A DNA stretch of 59,683 bases from an uncultured Eggerthellaceae bacterium (GTDB taxonomy: Bacteria; Actinomycetota; Coriobacteriia; Coriobacteriales; Eggerthellaceae). The stretch lies in NCBI GenBank assembly GCA_905234785.1, contig CAJOIP010000005.1:1-59683 (forward strand), in the 5' to 3' direction. A model generated the notes under the pieces. The model made no database searches. It had not been told where the DNA came from and saw only the letters and a program-made list of their open reading frames with translations. How positions within the stretch are numbered: position 1 is the first letter of the stretch; the number at the start of each line of letters is the position of its first letter. The translations under genes and the position numbers were made by a program. Positions 23,554-32,140 of this stretch are shown here, piece by piece.

Positions 23554-24924
23554 CTATTCCGCGGGCGCCTCCGCCATTTCCACGCCAGCGGCCTTCGCCT
23601 TCTTCTCCTTGTGGAAGTGCACGATGAAGATGACGATGGTCACGAGCAGCAACAGGATCTGCGGCACGATGGTTTCGACCCACGGGTTGATGCCGAGCAC
23701 CGTGAGGACCTCGTTGCCGGTGGGAATCCACGGGATGTAGGTGCCCACGATGACGTTGCCCTCGATGAGCTCGTTGATGCCGCTGCCGAGGAAGCTGATG
23801 GCCATGACGAACATGAGGATGGACATGACCATGAAGAACGGCTTCAGCGGCAGGCGCACGCTGAACACGCGCATGATGACGAAGATGATGGCCAGCACCA
23901 CGAAGCCGGCGAGGATGCCGCCCCAGATGACCATGGGATCGGTGCTCGCGACGAGCGGGTACAGGAACAGCACGACCTCGGCGCCCTCGCGGAACACGGC
24001 GAGCCATGCCGTGAACGCGAGCGCGAACACGCTGCCCGTTGCCGCCGCGCCGGCGACTTGCTTCTTGATGTAGGTGTTCCAGGCCTCGGTCTCGGATTTC
24101 GAGAGCATCCAGTTGGAAACCCAGTACAGCATGACGACCGCCACGAGCGCGGCAACGCCTTCGATGATCTCCTGCTGCTGGGAGCCCTCGCCGAGCCCCA
24201 GGCTGTACAGGACGCCCGCGACGACGAAGCTCAAGACCACGCCGAGCAGCGCGCCGATGTACACGTGACGCAGGCTCTTCTTCTGGCCGGCCTTCACCAG
24301 GTACGCCACGATGGCGCCGATGACGAGCATGGCCTCGATGCCCTCGCGCACGATGATGCCGAACGCGCCTGCGAACGCCGCAGCGGTCGCGAGGTCGGCG
24401 CCGCCGCTTTCCTCGGCGCCGCCCTCCACGCCGTCGAGCACGTTCGCGTCGGTGTGGATCATGTCCTGCAGGACCTCGACGGCCTCGGTGAACTCTCCCG
24501 CCGTGCCGCCCTTCTTGGCGAAAGACTTCGCGAGCGAGAACTGGTTCTCGACTTCGGTCTTGCGACTGCCGGCGATGTAGCTCATGGCGTTGCGCTCGAA
24601 GCCCGTCGTTTCGTAATAACCGTAGTACGCCTGGTTGACGGCGTCGTATGCCAAATCGGCATCGCCTGCGGCATAGGCTTCCTTCGCGACTTCGAAGAGG
24701 TTGTCCATGGCATCGGCGACCATGTTCCACGTGGCCGCTTCCTTGTCGCCAAGTGCGGCCTTGTACTCGTCGGTGGCCTCGTACTCCTTCCAGGTGCGGA
24801 CGAACCCGTCGTCAGCGTACGCCTGCGTGACGGGCGCCAGAAGGAACGACGCCATCGACAAGGCGACGATGACGTTGAAAACGCGTGCCATTGCAGGCTG
24901 AAAAGTTCGAATTGCTGAAGCCAT
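23554..24924 (-). CDS. FTR1-family high-affinity iron permease
   Basis: The 456-residue protein has a signal-like N-terminus, a ~140-residue exported helical domain, then seven membrane helices. The two iron-handling REGxE motifs of the FTR1 family are visible as REGIEA (about 193-198) and REGAEV (about 312-317). It carries ferric iron across the membrane, with P19 as partner. GGAG lies 11 bases before the ATG at 24924; a TTG at 24942 is the alternative. It is the first gene of a nine-gene operon, and an AT-rich inverted repeat upstream is the likely control region. Confidence 0.88.
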   Translation of the reverse strand: MASAIRTFQPAMARVFNVIVALSMASFLLAPVTQAYADDGFVRTWKEYEATDEYKAALGDKEAATWNMVADAMDNLFEVAKEAYAAGDADLAYDAVNQAYYGYYETTGFERNAMSYIAGSRKTEVENQFSLAKSFAKKGGTAGEFTEAVEVLQDMIHTDANVLDGVEGGAEESGGADLATAAAFAGAFGIIVREGIEAMLVIGAIVAYLVKAGQKKSLRHVYIGALLGVVLSFVVAGVLYSLGLGEGSQQQEIIEGVAALVAVVMLYWVSNWMLSKSETEAWNTYIKKQVAGAAATGSVFALAFTAWLAVFREGAEVVLFLYPLVASTDPMVIWGGILAGFVVLAIIFVIMRVFSVRLPLKPFFMVMSILMFVMAISFLGSGINELIEGNVIVGTYIPWIPTGNEVLTVLGINPWVETIVPQILLLLVTIVIFIVHFHKEKKAKAAGVEMAEAPAE

Positions 24925-24982
24925 GGTAGTCGTACACTCCAAAAAAGTAACCCGTTGTTAATTCTTTGGCAGTCTACCACGA

Positions 24983-25004
24983 CTAACTTTTCAAAGATAG
25001 TTAG
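24983..25004 (-). promoter_or_regulatory. Inverted repeat upstream of the iron operon (candidate metal-regulator operator)
   Basis: CTAACT (24983-24988) and AGTTAG (24999-25004) are perfect 6-base arms around a 10-base spacer in an AT-rich patch 59-80 bases before ftr1. Position and composition suit an iron-dependent repressor of the Fur or DtxR/IdeR type, but the sequence is not a textbook box for either. A hairpin GCCGACG/CGTCGGC follows at 25021-25040. Confidence 0.4.
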
Positions 25005-25057
25005 AATAAGCAAATTTTTTGCCGACGGCGAATCGTCGGCGCATCGGGCACCTAACG

Positions 25058-25162
25058 AATTAAGCCCAAAGGGCACACTTCCCCTTGGGCTAATTGCAGC
25101 TAACGTGCGGGTTTGCAGGCCCGTTGATGGAGCATTAGCCCAATGGGGAATGTCCCCTTTGG
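25058..25162. repeat. Two palindromic elements between the ftr1 promoter and acpP-like gene
   Basis: The first (25058-25095) pairs AATTAAGCCCAAAGGG with CCCCTTGGGCTAATT imperfectly. The second (25140-25162) is CCAATGGGGA-ATG-TCCCCTTTGG, the same element as at 12061-12083. The second lies ten bases beyond the stop codon of the acyl carrier protein gene and may act as its 3' hairpin. Confidence 0.65.
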
Positions 25163-25171
25163 ACGAATACG

Positions 25172-25426
25172 CTAGCCTTGCTTTTGATTGCGCAGGATGA
25201 CCTCGGCGAGCGCGTCGAGCGAGGTGGCATCCCACCACTCCTCGTCGGGAACGTGAGCGCCGAATTCCGCCTCGAGTATCGTCAGCACGTGGATGAACCC
25301 CAACGAATCCACACCGCCTTCGGAAAGCAGCGGCTCGTCGTCCTTAACGTTGGGATCGTAGTCTTCGGGCAGCTCGCGCGCCATAATCTCGCGTGCGCGT
25401 GTCTTGATTTCTTCAGCAGTCGTCAT
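25172..25426 (-). CDS. Acyl carrier protein
   Basis: The 84-residue acidic protein has the phosphopantetheine site GGVDSLGFIHVLTILEAEFG with the Ser of DSL, preceded by LPEDYDPNVKDDEPLL. ATG 25426 is chosen because GGAG lies eight bases upstream. It follows the acyl-AMP ligase gene by 49 bases on the same strand, so the ligase probably charges this carrier. It looks like a dedicated carrier rather than the housekeeping one, since no fatty acid synthase genes are nearby. Confidence 0.85.
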   Translation of the reverse strand: MTTAEEIKTRAREIMARELPEDYDPNVKDDEPLLSEGGVDSLGFIHVLTILEAEFGAHVPDEEWWDATSLDALAEVILRNQKQG

Positions 25427-25475
25427 CTTGCACTCCATCTCGTTCTTAGCAATGAGGCACAGGCTGTCCTGTAAC

Positions 25476-26852
25476 TCAGTTCGCTTCTAGTTCCTCTTGA
25501 ATCTTCCATCGTTCGACATCGCCCGAAGCCGTGCGCGGCAGCAGGTGTCCCAGCTGCACGATGCGCGCAATGCGCGAGCCAGGCGGAAACGCGCGCAAGG
25601 CCGGCTCTATTGCCCTCGCAACCTCGTCATCGACCCGCTCAATCGCCATGCGCCCGCACACAAGAACAAGCTTGCCCTTGTGCAACACGACGGCGATATC
25701 CCGCTCGCCAAGAGCCTCCGCAAGCGCCGCCTCGTAATCGGGCAAGAACACCTTCGTGCCTCCGGGCAGCGCAATGACATCTTTTAGACGGCCCCTCACG
25801 TGCAACAGCCCCCGCTCGTCGAGGAAACCCTCATCGCCCGTGTGCAGGATGCCGCCCTTCACGGCTGCCTTTGTTTTCGCGCTGTCACGATAATATCCCT
25901 GCATCAGGCAGGTGGGGGCGCACACCAGGATTTCGCCGTTATCGGCAATGGTAACCTTGTCTTCGGGGCAAACACTCATCGCGTGGAAGTCCTCGCCTGT
26001 GCTGAGCGCCACACCCGAGCTCGTTTCGGTCAAGCCGTAGCCCAGGCTTACGCGAATCCCGCGAGTTCTCACCTCGGAAAGCGAGCCGTCTTCGCAATCG
26101 GCCGCCCCCACGAGCACAAGCGCCAGCTCGTCGTTAAGAGCCCCTCGTGCGCATAAGAACGCAAGCAACCTCGGCACAACCGACACCACCGACGGTTTGA
26201 ACAGCGACAAATCGTCGGCGTAATAACGGGGCCCACGTCCAAGCGCCACCTTCGCTCCGCAGCTTAACCCCCAAAGCAAACCGCACACGAACCCGAACAC
26301 ATGTGAAAGCGGCAGCAGGCACAGCAAGGTGTCGTCAGCGGAAAGCGGAAGTAAAGACGAGCCGTTGAAGGCGCTCGACATCAGACTTGCATCGGTGAGC
26401 ACGACCGCCTTCGAAGCCGACGTGGTGCCGCTCGTGAAGAACAGCACGCCGTGCGCTCCGTATGCGGGCGCTGCCGCAGGTGCCAGACGCCCCTCGAGCC
26501 GTGCTTGCCGTGCAGCATCCAACGCCCATACGCAATCGGCATCCACTGCGCTCAGCAGCGGCATCATCACGTCGTCGGGCATCATCGGGTCGACGAGCGC
26601 CACCTGCAGCCCCGCCTTTGCGGCCGCGAAAACCTCGACGACGCAATCGGCGCTGCCGTCAGCCAGCACCGCCTCGCAGCCGCATCCTTCGCCTTTCAGC
26701 TCATCGGCTCGCAACGCCACAAGCCGCGCCAGCTCGCCCCAAGCAATCTCCCCCAAAGCCCCAGCCTCGTCGCAAACAAGCAACGCCGCCCTATCAGGCG
26801 CCGAAGCAGCCATGCGATCAACTAAGTCAGAAAAGTCCTTGTAACGGTTCAT
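25476..26852 (-). CDS. AMP-dependent acyl ligase (acyl-ACP/acyl-CoA synthetase)
   Basis: The 458-residue ANL-superfamily enzyme has the ATP-binding P-loop FFTSGTTSASKAVVLT, the LPLSHVFGFVCGLLWGL substrate-side segment, A5 motif YGLTETSSGVALS, and HTGDEGFLDERGLLHVRGRLKD (A7/A8). It activates a carboxylic acid as acyl-AMP and transfers it to a thiol. Pairing with the acyl carrier protein suggests loading a fatty or aryl acid onto that carrier. It is shorter than CoA ligases (usually 500-550), mainly in the N-terminal part. The C-terminal catalytic lysine is probably the one in DVERWKIQEEL. Confidence 0.83.
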   Translation of the reverse strand: MNRYKDFSDLVDRMAASAPDRAALLVCDEAGALGEIAWGELARLVALRADELKGEGCGCEAVLADGSADCVVEVFAAAKAGLQVALVDPMMPDDVMMPLLSAVDADCVWALDAARQARLEGRLAPAAAPAYGAHGVLFFTSGTTSASKAVVLTDASLMSSAFNGSSLLPLSADDTLLCLLPLSHVFGFVCGLLWGLSCGAKVALGRGPRYYADDLSLFKPSVVSVVPRLLAFLCARGALNDELALVLVGAADCEDGSLSEVRTRGIRVSLGYGLTETSSGVALSTGEDFHAMSVCPEDKVTIADNGEILVCAPTCLMQGYYRDSAKTKAAVKGGILHTGDEGFLDERGLLHVRGRLKDVIALPGGTKVFLPDYEAALAEALGERDIAVVLHKGKLVLVCGRMAIERVDDEVARAIEPALRAFPPGSRIARIVQLGHLLPRTASGDVERWKIQEELEAN

Positions 26853-26860
26853 GGAATGTA

Positions 26861-26976
26861 GCCCGGTTCGAGGGTGGGATGCTCGGCCGCTTGCGCATAC
26901 GGCCGAGCGACAGCAGGTTTGTTAACGGCTATCCGCCGAGCAGCCGTAGGCCGAGCGTCCCGCCCTCGAACCGGGC
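26861..26976. repeat. MITE-like 116-bp inverted repeat element
   Basis: Outer arms 26861-26888 (GCCCGGTTCGAGGGTGGGAT...) and 26949-26976 (...GTCCCGCCCTCGAACCGGGC) are 28 bases and complementary except for a few positions. A nested perfect 9-bp hairpin (GCTCGGCCG / CGGCCGAGC) lies at 26881-26908. It fills most of the 222-base gap between the isomerase-like gene and the acyl ligase gene. No coding sequence is evident in it. Confidence 0.75.
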
Positions 26977-27074
26977 GGACAACCCTGAAGCCCCGACCGC
27001 AAAACGATGGTGAAAACCAAGCGCCTCGCTCAAGAGCAAAACCGTCGAGGCGCTCGGCTCGCATTTCCAATCGC

Positions 27075-28436
27075 TTATTTGAAGAAGCGCTCGACGAGCT
27101 CGCGGCTGTACTCCACCGTCTCGTCCATATCGCCGAAGCTCATGATCTCGCCGGCGTAGAACGTGTCGTACTTGTCCTGCATGGCTTCCACGTCGTCGTA
27201 CCAACCGGCGGCGTAGTCCTCGGTGAACACATGCGGGAAGTAGTACCACGAACGCTCCTCGATAACCTCTTTGGCGGGGTTGCCCATGGTCACGAGGTCG
27301 TCCCGCACCATCTTCTTCGACACCTCGTAGTCGATTTCCTTCAGGTCGCGGTGCTTGCGCAGCGCGTACGTCACGTACATCTGGTCAGCGCCCAGATCCG
27401 GCCAGCGGTGATAGTAGACCATCAGGTGACCCAGACGCTCGGGCACCATGTTCTCCATGATGTAGTACGAAATCTCGGGCGCCTTGTCCTCGTCGGTGAG
27501 GAAGCCCTGAACGTCGTAGCGCTCGTAATCGATCTTGTCGAAGTACTTCTTCTCGTCTTCGCGGATATCGGCATAGTCGCCGAAGAACTGCAGCGGCGCG
27601 GTGACGATCAGCTTGTCGAATTCCTCGACCTTGCCGTTCACGGTGATGAACACCTTGCCGTTCTTACGCTCGACCTTGGTGATGTCCGAATTCAGCAGCG
27701 CCGGGTGCTTGATCTTGTCGTTCAGGTGCTCCCAAATGCTCTGCGTTCCGTCTTTCCAGGTCCACAGGTTCACCTTCACGAAGTTCATCGTGGTCTGGAA
27801 ATCGAGGTACTTCAGCACGTACGCAGCCGGGATCTCGTCGAAGTAGCCGTAGCCAAACGAGGTGAACGGCCCAATCCAGACGTCTTGCACGAGTTCGACG
27901 CCGTTCTTCTCGCAGAAGTCCTTGAACGGCAGCGCCAGGTCCTTCAGGTTCTCGTTGACGCCTTCCACCTTCTCGCGGTCGGGCGTGACCGCATAGCCGT
28001 CGTAGCGACCCTGAGCGACGCCGCGATGGCCGTTGACGTCGTAACCTTTGTACTTCGTCTGCAGAAGCTCGCCGAACTTCTTGATCTGGCTCTTCATGCG
28101 AAGCAGGCGCGGGGCGCTTAAGGGATGCTTCTTCGGATCGAACGGATCGACGACGTTGCCGTTCAAGTCCTTGTAGTTGCGGTTCAGGCGCGGGCCGTCA
28201 TGAGTGATCCCGCAGAATTCCTCGACGTCGTGCACCGCGTAGTAGGACGGCACGCCCATGATGGCACCCAGCTCGTAACGGCGACCCTTGTACTCGGGCG
28301 AATGGCACTTGCCGCCAACCCAGCCGTTACGCTCGTAAATGGTGTAGTTCTCGTACCCAGCCTGTTCCAGGTACATGCCCGCGGAAAGGCCCGCAGGGCC
28401 GCCGCCGATGATGGCAATGCGCACGTTCTTATCCAT
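27075..28436 (-). CDS. Polyunsaturated fatty acid isomerase-like flavoprotein (PAI family)
   Basis: The 453-residue FAD protein begins RIAIIGGGPAGLSAGMYLEQ, the Rossmann dinucleotide site. From memory it tracks the Cutibacterium acnes linoleic acid isomerase (PAI, 9Z,12Z to 10E,12Z) nearly end to end: ERNGWVGGKCHSPEYKGRRY, GAIMGVPSYY, GYDVNGH, FTSFGYGYFDEIPAAYVLKY, NLWTWKDGTQSIWEHLN, MVYYHRWPDLG, SWYYFPHVFTEDYAAGWYD and TFYAGEIMSFGDMDE. Such enzymes shift a double bond in free fatty acids using bound FAD without net redox. It is downstream of the SRPBCC gene on the same strand. The exact substrate is unproven; a hydratase or desaturase relative is possible. Confidence 0.82.
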   Translation of the reverse strand: MDKNVRIAIIGGGPAGLSAGMYLEQAGYENYTIYERNGWVGGKCHSPEYKGRRYELGAIMGVPSYYAVHDVEEFCGITHDGPRLNRNYKDLNGNVVDPFDPKKHPLSAPRLLRMKSQIKKFGELLQTKYKGYDVNGHRGVAQGRYDGYAVTPDREKVEGVNENLKDLALPFKDFCEKNGVELVQDVWIGPFTSFGYGYFDEIPAAYVLKYLDFQTTMNFVKVNLWTWKDGTQSIWEHLNDKIKHPALLNSDITKVERKNGKVFITVNGKVEEFDKLIVTAPLQFFGDYADIREDEKKYFDKIDYERYDVQGFLTDEDKAPEISYYIMENMVPERLGHLMVYYHRWPDLGADQMYVTYALRKHRDLKEIDYEVSKKMVRDDLVTMGNPAKEVIEERSWYYFPHVFTEDYAAGWYDDVEAMQDKYDTFYAGEIMSFGDMDETVEYSRELVERFFK

Positions 28437-28459
28437 CTGTTGTCCTTTCTCACTTTACG

Positions 28460-28484
28460 TGCAAAAGGGACAGTCCCTTTTGCA
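28460..28484. repeat. 25-bp perfect palindrome between SRPBCC and isomerase genes
   Basis: TGCAAAAGGGAC-A-GTCCCTTTTGCA has perfect 12-base arms around a single base. It starts eight bases before the stop side of the SRPBCC gene and 23 bases before the isomerase ATG. It may be an operator or an mRNA hairpin. It shares the GGGAC/GTCCC core with other 3' hairpins in the window. Confidence 0.7.
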
Positions 28485-28491
28485 TATTTCG

Positions 28492-29547
28492 TTACTTCAA
28501 AGCTGCGAGCTCTTCCTCGAGCGCCTTTATCTTGGCATCGGCCGCGGCCTGCTGCTTGGCGGCCTGCTGCTTGATCTCCTCGATGGCGCGCGGGATGCGC
28601 TCCTTGTAGTAGTCGTAATCGACGTCCCACGGGCCCTCGACAGGCGGCCAAGCAGGGTCGGCCATCTTGGCGGGGCGCACTTCCTCGATGGCAGGCGCCT
28701 CGCGGCCGTCGCGCACATGCGTGCAGTCGGTCTTGTCCTGAATCTCGTCGGGCATATGGTGGTACGGCCCGAAGATCTTGCGGTACAACTTCACGTGCTT
28801 GTGAACGGGCATCGTGCCCTCGGCGCACTTCTTGGTGTACTCCATTTGCCAGCGCTGCATGGCCGTGCCGCACTGCAAGATGGCGCGCTTCAGGGCGAAG
28901 CGGGTGGCGGCGTCCTTGGTGCCGTAGTACTTCCAATGGCAGATGAAGCGCGTGCGGTTGCCCTTCAACGGGATGAAGTACCAACCCCAGATGAAGTTCA
29001 TGTCATCGACCGTGCCGCCGGCGATGGCGTACGCGCCGCGCGCCCGAGGCGGATGCTTCACGTCGGAGAAGCTGAGGATGTACTTGTCGGCCACGACGTC
29101 GGCGGCCTCGCAGCCCATGCCGCTGCGGTCCCATTCCATGAAGTCGCCGGGCATGAACGAGTCGGGCATCTGCCATTCCTCGCAGATCTCGTAGCGGTTG
29201 AAAATGGACATGCGACCGAACACGCGCTCGAGCAGCTCGGAGCTCAGTGAACCCGATTTCGTGCCGCCCCACTGGTAAATCCAGGGATATACCTTCTCGA
29301 CGGGCGCGTTGATGGTGATGGCCGACGTCACCGTTTCGACGAGATCTTGGTCGAAACGCTCCATCAGCTCGTCACCGGGGTACTTCAGCGCCTGCTCGGC
29401 CGGGGTGGCGTAGTATTTCTTGCCCCACTCGTACACCGCCTGGCATCCGCCGATCACGGCGCCCGCGGCAACGCCAGCGACGCCAGCTACCTTGCCCGCG
29501 GTCTTCACGACGCCGAGCAAGCCCGACTTCCCGTTAGAACTAGCCAT
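28492..29547 (-). CDS. SRPBCC-domain protein with N-terminal membrane helix and C-terminal coiled coil
   Basis: The 351-residue protein has a glycine/alanine/valine-rich hydrophobic segment near residues 12-37, then a START/Bet v1-type domain (ITINAPVEKVYPWIYQWGG opens it; WGWYFIPLKGNRTRFICHW closes it). Such domains hold lipids or other hydrophobic ligands. The C-terminal ~30 residues form a coiled coil (EEIKQQAAKQQAAADAKIKALEEELAALK region). GAGGAAAGGATGAAGC precedes the ATG. It is the first gene of a pair with the fatty acid isomerase homologue, so it may present the fatty acid at the membrane; that role is inference. Confidence 0.75.
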   Translation of the reverse strand: MASSNGKSGLLGVVKTAGKVAGVAGVAAGAVIGGCQAVYEWGKKYYATPAEQALKYPGDELMERFDQDLVETVTSAITINAPVEKVYPWIYQWGGTKSGSLSSELLERVFGRMSIFNRYEICEEWQMPDSFMPGDFMEWDRSGMGCEAADVVADKYILSFSDVKHPPRARGAYAIAGGTVDDMNFIWGWYFIPLKGNRTRFICHWKYYGTKDAATRFALKRAILQCGTAMQRWQMEYTKKCAEGTMPVHKHVKLYRKIFGPYHHMPDEIQDKTDCTHVRDGREAPAIEEVRPAKMADPAWPPVEGPWDVDYDYYKERIPRAIEEIKQQAAKQQAAADAKIKALEEELAALK

Positions 29548-29702
29548 GCTTCATCCTTTCCTCGTGGCTACACGATCACACGTGATACTTGGATGAGAAC
29601 AGCGTACTCCTATTTGGGAATTTGTGCGTGAATTTTTCCACACCTGGGGAAAATTTTGACGTACTGCACGAACAGGTTACGAGTAGATGCGGCGGAACGT
29701 GC

Positions 29703-32138
29703 CTACTCCTGCACCTTCATGGCCAAAGCAAGGGGCACCTTGCGGATGCGGCGCATGTGCAAGAAGGCGACGACGGCATATGTGGCCGCGCCGACGAGCA
29801 CTTCGATAACGTACGTTTGCGGAGCAATCCAGATTTCCAAATTGCCCGAATAACGCGACATCAGCAGCTGAACCAATACGTCGATGACGCCGACGATGAT
29901 GGGCAGGCACAGCACGAGCGACACGAGCACGGTGTACGTGATCGAGCGGATGTAGAGCTTCGAGATCTCGCCGTCGTGGTAACCGAACACCTTCATGTAC
30001 GAAATCGAGCGGGCCGAACGGTCGATGACAGTCTTCGTCAGCAGGTAAATGAGGATGAGGAACAGCGGAACGACGGCGTACAACAGCGACTGCGCCATCG
30101 TGCCCATGGAATCCTGCATCTGCACGGCCACGGCCTTCATCTGGTCGGGCGTTATCTCGGTTGCGACATAACGGCCGTTGAGCGCCAGCGGCATATCGGA
30201 CGCATAACCGCTGAAGTAGTCGTCTTCGTTGCCGAGCAAGCGGTTGAAGTCGCCGATGGTCATGTACACGCTCATCGTCGTTGTGTTCCCCACCACTTCG
30301 TCGAACGTGATGTCGTACGTGTCGCCCGTGTATTTATCGGTGAACGCACGCGCTTCACCGAGCTTGATGCCGCATTTCTGCTGTGCGCCGAGACCCACGC
30401 ACGCCTTTCCATCTTCAACGGGAACATCGCTCCAATAGCGGGAATGGGGTTGGATGCCGTACACGGCGATCTCTTCGGACATGTCGCCGAACCGCCGCGG
30501 CGTTTCGAGCGTGGCCATGGCGAATTTCTCGGCCTGCTCTATCGCCTCATCGGAGTTCTCGAGCGTGTTCGCCACGTTATCGTCCTCGTCGATGCGCGAT
30601 GCCCGCAAATACAGCGTCAGCAGATGCGCGGGGTCGATATCTGTCAAGTCTTGGGTCAGCATGAGCTCTTCGGCTGCGGCGTACTCTTCCCGCTGCTCGT
30701 CGGTCACGTCTATTTCCATCGGCGTCTTCAGAACGTACAGGTGCTCGGCGGGCACGCCTTTGGCCGACTCATCGGCAAAATGGTTCATCAACGGCATCAT
30801 CGCCAAGCCGAACAGCAAAAGCAGGCTGCCGAACATGATGCCGAAGAACAGCGTTGCGAAATGCGAGAGATTGCGTACGAACACGCGAAGGCGGAAGCGC
30901 GTGACGAAGCGCAGGCGCTCGGGCAGCTGCATGCTCGAGCGCTTTGAACGGTGCGTGATCTCACGACGCAGGAACTGCAGGGGCGTGGCCTTCATGCGGC
31001 GCACGAGCCCGACGAACGTTATGACAAGCAAGAGCACGAGCGGCACGATCGTCGTGGACACGAGCACGCCCGGGTTGAACGTCGTGTGGTATGGCGGGAA
31101 CCCATACGAGTTGTAGTACAGCCCCTGCATCGGAAGCACGAGCAGCGTGTAGCCGATGACGTTGCCGAGAATGGCGCCGGCGAACCCCACGATGGCGGGC
31201 AGCGTCATGTAGTGCGCCACGAGCTCGCGCTTGCGCCAGCCGCTGGCGAGAAGCGTGCCGATGACAGCGCTTTCCGCCTCGATGGTGGCATCGGTCAGCA
31301 CAACGAACACGAACGCCATGATGACGATGAGCATGCCGAGCAAGATCTGCCACATCATCTGGTCGCCCGTTATGTCATCGAGCGCGTAGGCCATGGCCTG
31401 GTTGCTCTCGTAGTCGACGAAGTCGGTGACAATCTCGCCACTGTCGGCGAGCGTTTCCATCATGTCCTTCTCGAACTCGGTTCGGTCAGTCAGGGGCATA
31501 TCGCGGTCGTCGAGGAAGAACGTGTAGCTGTAGATAGCCGACCCTTGGTCGATCTGGTCGTACGCTTCCTGCGTGACCTGCGCTGTGGTGAAGCTGAGCG
31601 CGTTGAAGATGAAGCTCGCGTTGTTCTGGAACAGACACGAGTAATCCGACAGCGTCATGATGCCGGAAAGCCGCATGTCGCGGCCTGCCAGCTGCACGGC
31701 ATCGCCCACCGAAAGGTCGTTGTTCTGGCAGAACACGCGGTCGAGCGCGATTTCATCGTCGGCTTCAGGCGCGCAGCCTTCGCAGTAGACCACTTGGTTT
31801 CGCTCACCGCGGTTCACGAACGTGCGGGCCTGCGTCCCGTCAGCCGATCCGTCGAAGGCGAGCGGCGCATCGTAGTAGAACTGCTCCTCGACTTCGCAAC
31901 CCAATGCTTCCACCGCCTCGATTGAGTCTTCGTCGGCTTCGAACGTCGTCGCGAAGTGACCGTCTTCGGTGTTGTAGTCGTCGCGCATGCTCGTGCCGAT
32001 GAGCTCGATGGAGCTCGCCGCCACCAAGAACCCTGACGTGAAGGCGATGGCAAGCGTGAGCAAGAGGAACATGCCCAGGTACTTGCCGATGTTGTTCTTC
32101 AGCTCGCGCGGCAAACGCTTTCTCAAGGGGGAAGACAT
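29703..32138 (-). CDS. Large FtsX-family ABC permease
   Basis: The 811-residue protein has about ten membrane helices in two FtsX-like repeats: a first helix at ~18-40 (NIGKYLGMFLLLTLAIAF), a large external domain, a cluster of helices around 250-400, a second external domain (~470-690), and three final helices. It fits the long DUF214-type permeases of macrolide- or peptide-export ABC systems. Its partner ATPase gene ends three bases upstream of the ATG at 32138. The longer open frame upstream is antisense-like overlap with that ATPase and is not used. Confidence 0.82.
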   Translation of the reverse strand: MSSPLRKRLPRELKNNIGKYLGMFLLLTLAIAFTSGFLVAASSIELIGTSMRDDYNTEDGHFATTFEADEDSIEAVEALGCEVEEQFYYDAPLAFDGSADGTQARTFVNRGERNQVVYCEGCAPEADDEIALDRVFCQNNDLSVGDAVQLAGRDMRLSGIMTLSDYSCLFQNNASFIFNALSFTTAQVTQEAYDQIDQGSAIYSYTFFLDDRDMPLTDRTEFEKDMMETLADSGEIVTDFVDYESNQAMAYALDDITGDQMMWQILLGMLIVIMAFVFVVLTDATIEAESAVIGTLLASGWRKRELVAHYMTLPAIVGFAGAILGNVIGYTLLVLPMQGLYYNSYGFPPYHTTFNPGVLVSTTIVPLVLLLVITFVGLVRRMKATPLQFLRREITHRSKRSSMQLPERLRFVTRFRLRVFVRNLSHFATLFFGIMFGSLLLLFGLAMMPLMNHFADESAKGVPAEHLYVLKTPMEIDVTDEQREEYAAAEELMLTQDLTDIDPAHLLTLYLRASRIDEDDNVANTLENSDEAIEQAEKFAMATLETPRRFGDMSEEIAVYGIQPHSRYWSDVPVEDGKACVGLGAQQKCGIKLGEARAFTDKYTGDTYDITFDEVVGNTTTMSVYMTIGDFNRLLGNEDDYFSGYASDMPLALNGRYVATEITPDQMKAVAVQMQDSMGTMAQSLLYAVVPLFLILIYLLTKTVIDRSARSISYMKVFGYHDGEISKLYIRSITYTVLVSLVLCLPIIVGVIDVLVQLLMSRYSGNLEIWIAPQTYVIEVLVGAATYAVVAFLHMRRIRKVPLALAMKVQE

Positions 32139-32140
32139 GC

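Noticed and set aside
22779-24918. Long plus-strand frames opposite the P19 and FTR1 genes
   Set aside because: They are His/Asp/Glu-rich shadows of codon bias on the coding strand and lack ribosome sites or known domains.
25021-25040. GCCGACG/CGTCGGC hairpin as terminator of the ftr1 operon side
   Set aside because: The T-run precedes rather than follows the stem on the plus strand, so it does not have terminator polarity there.
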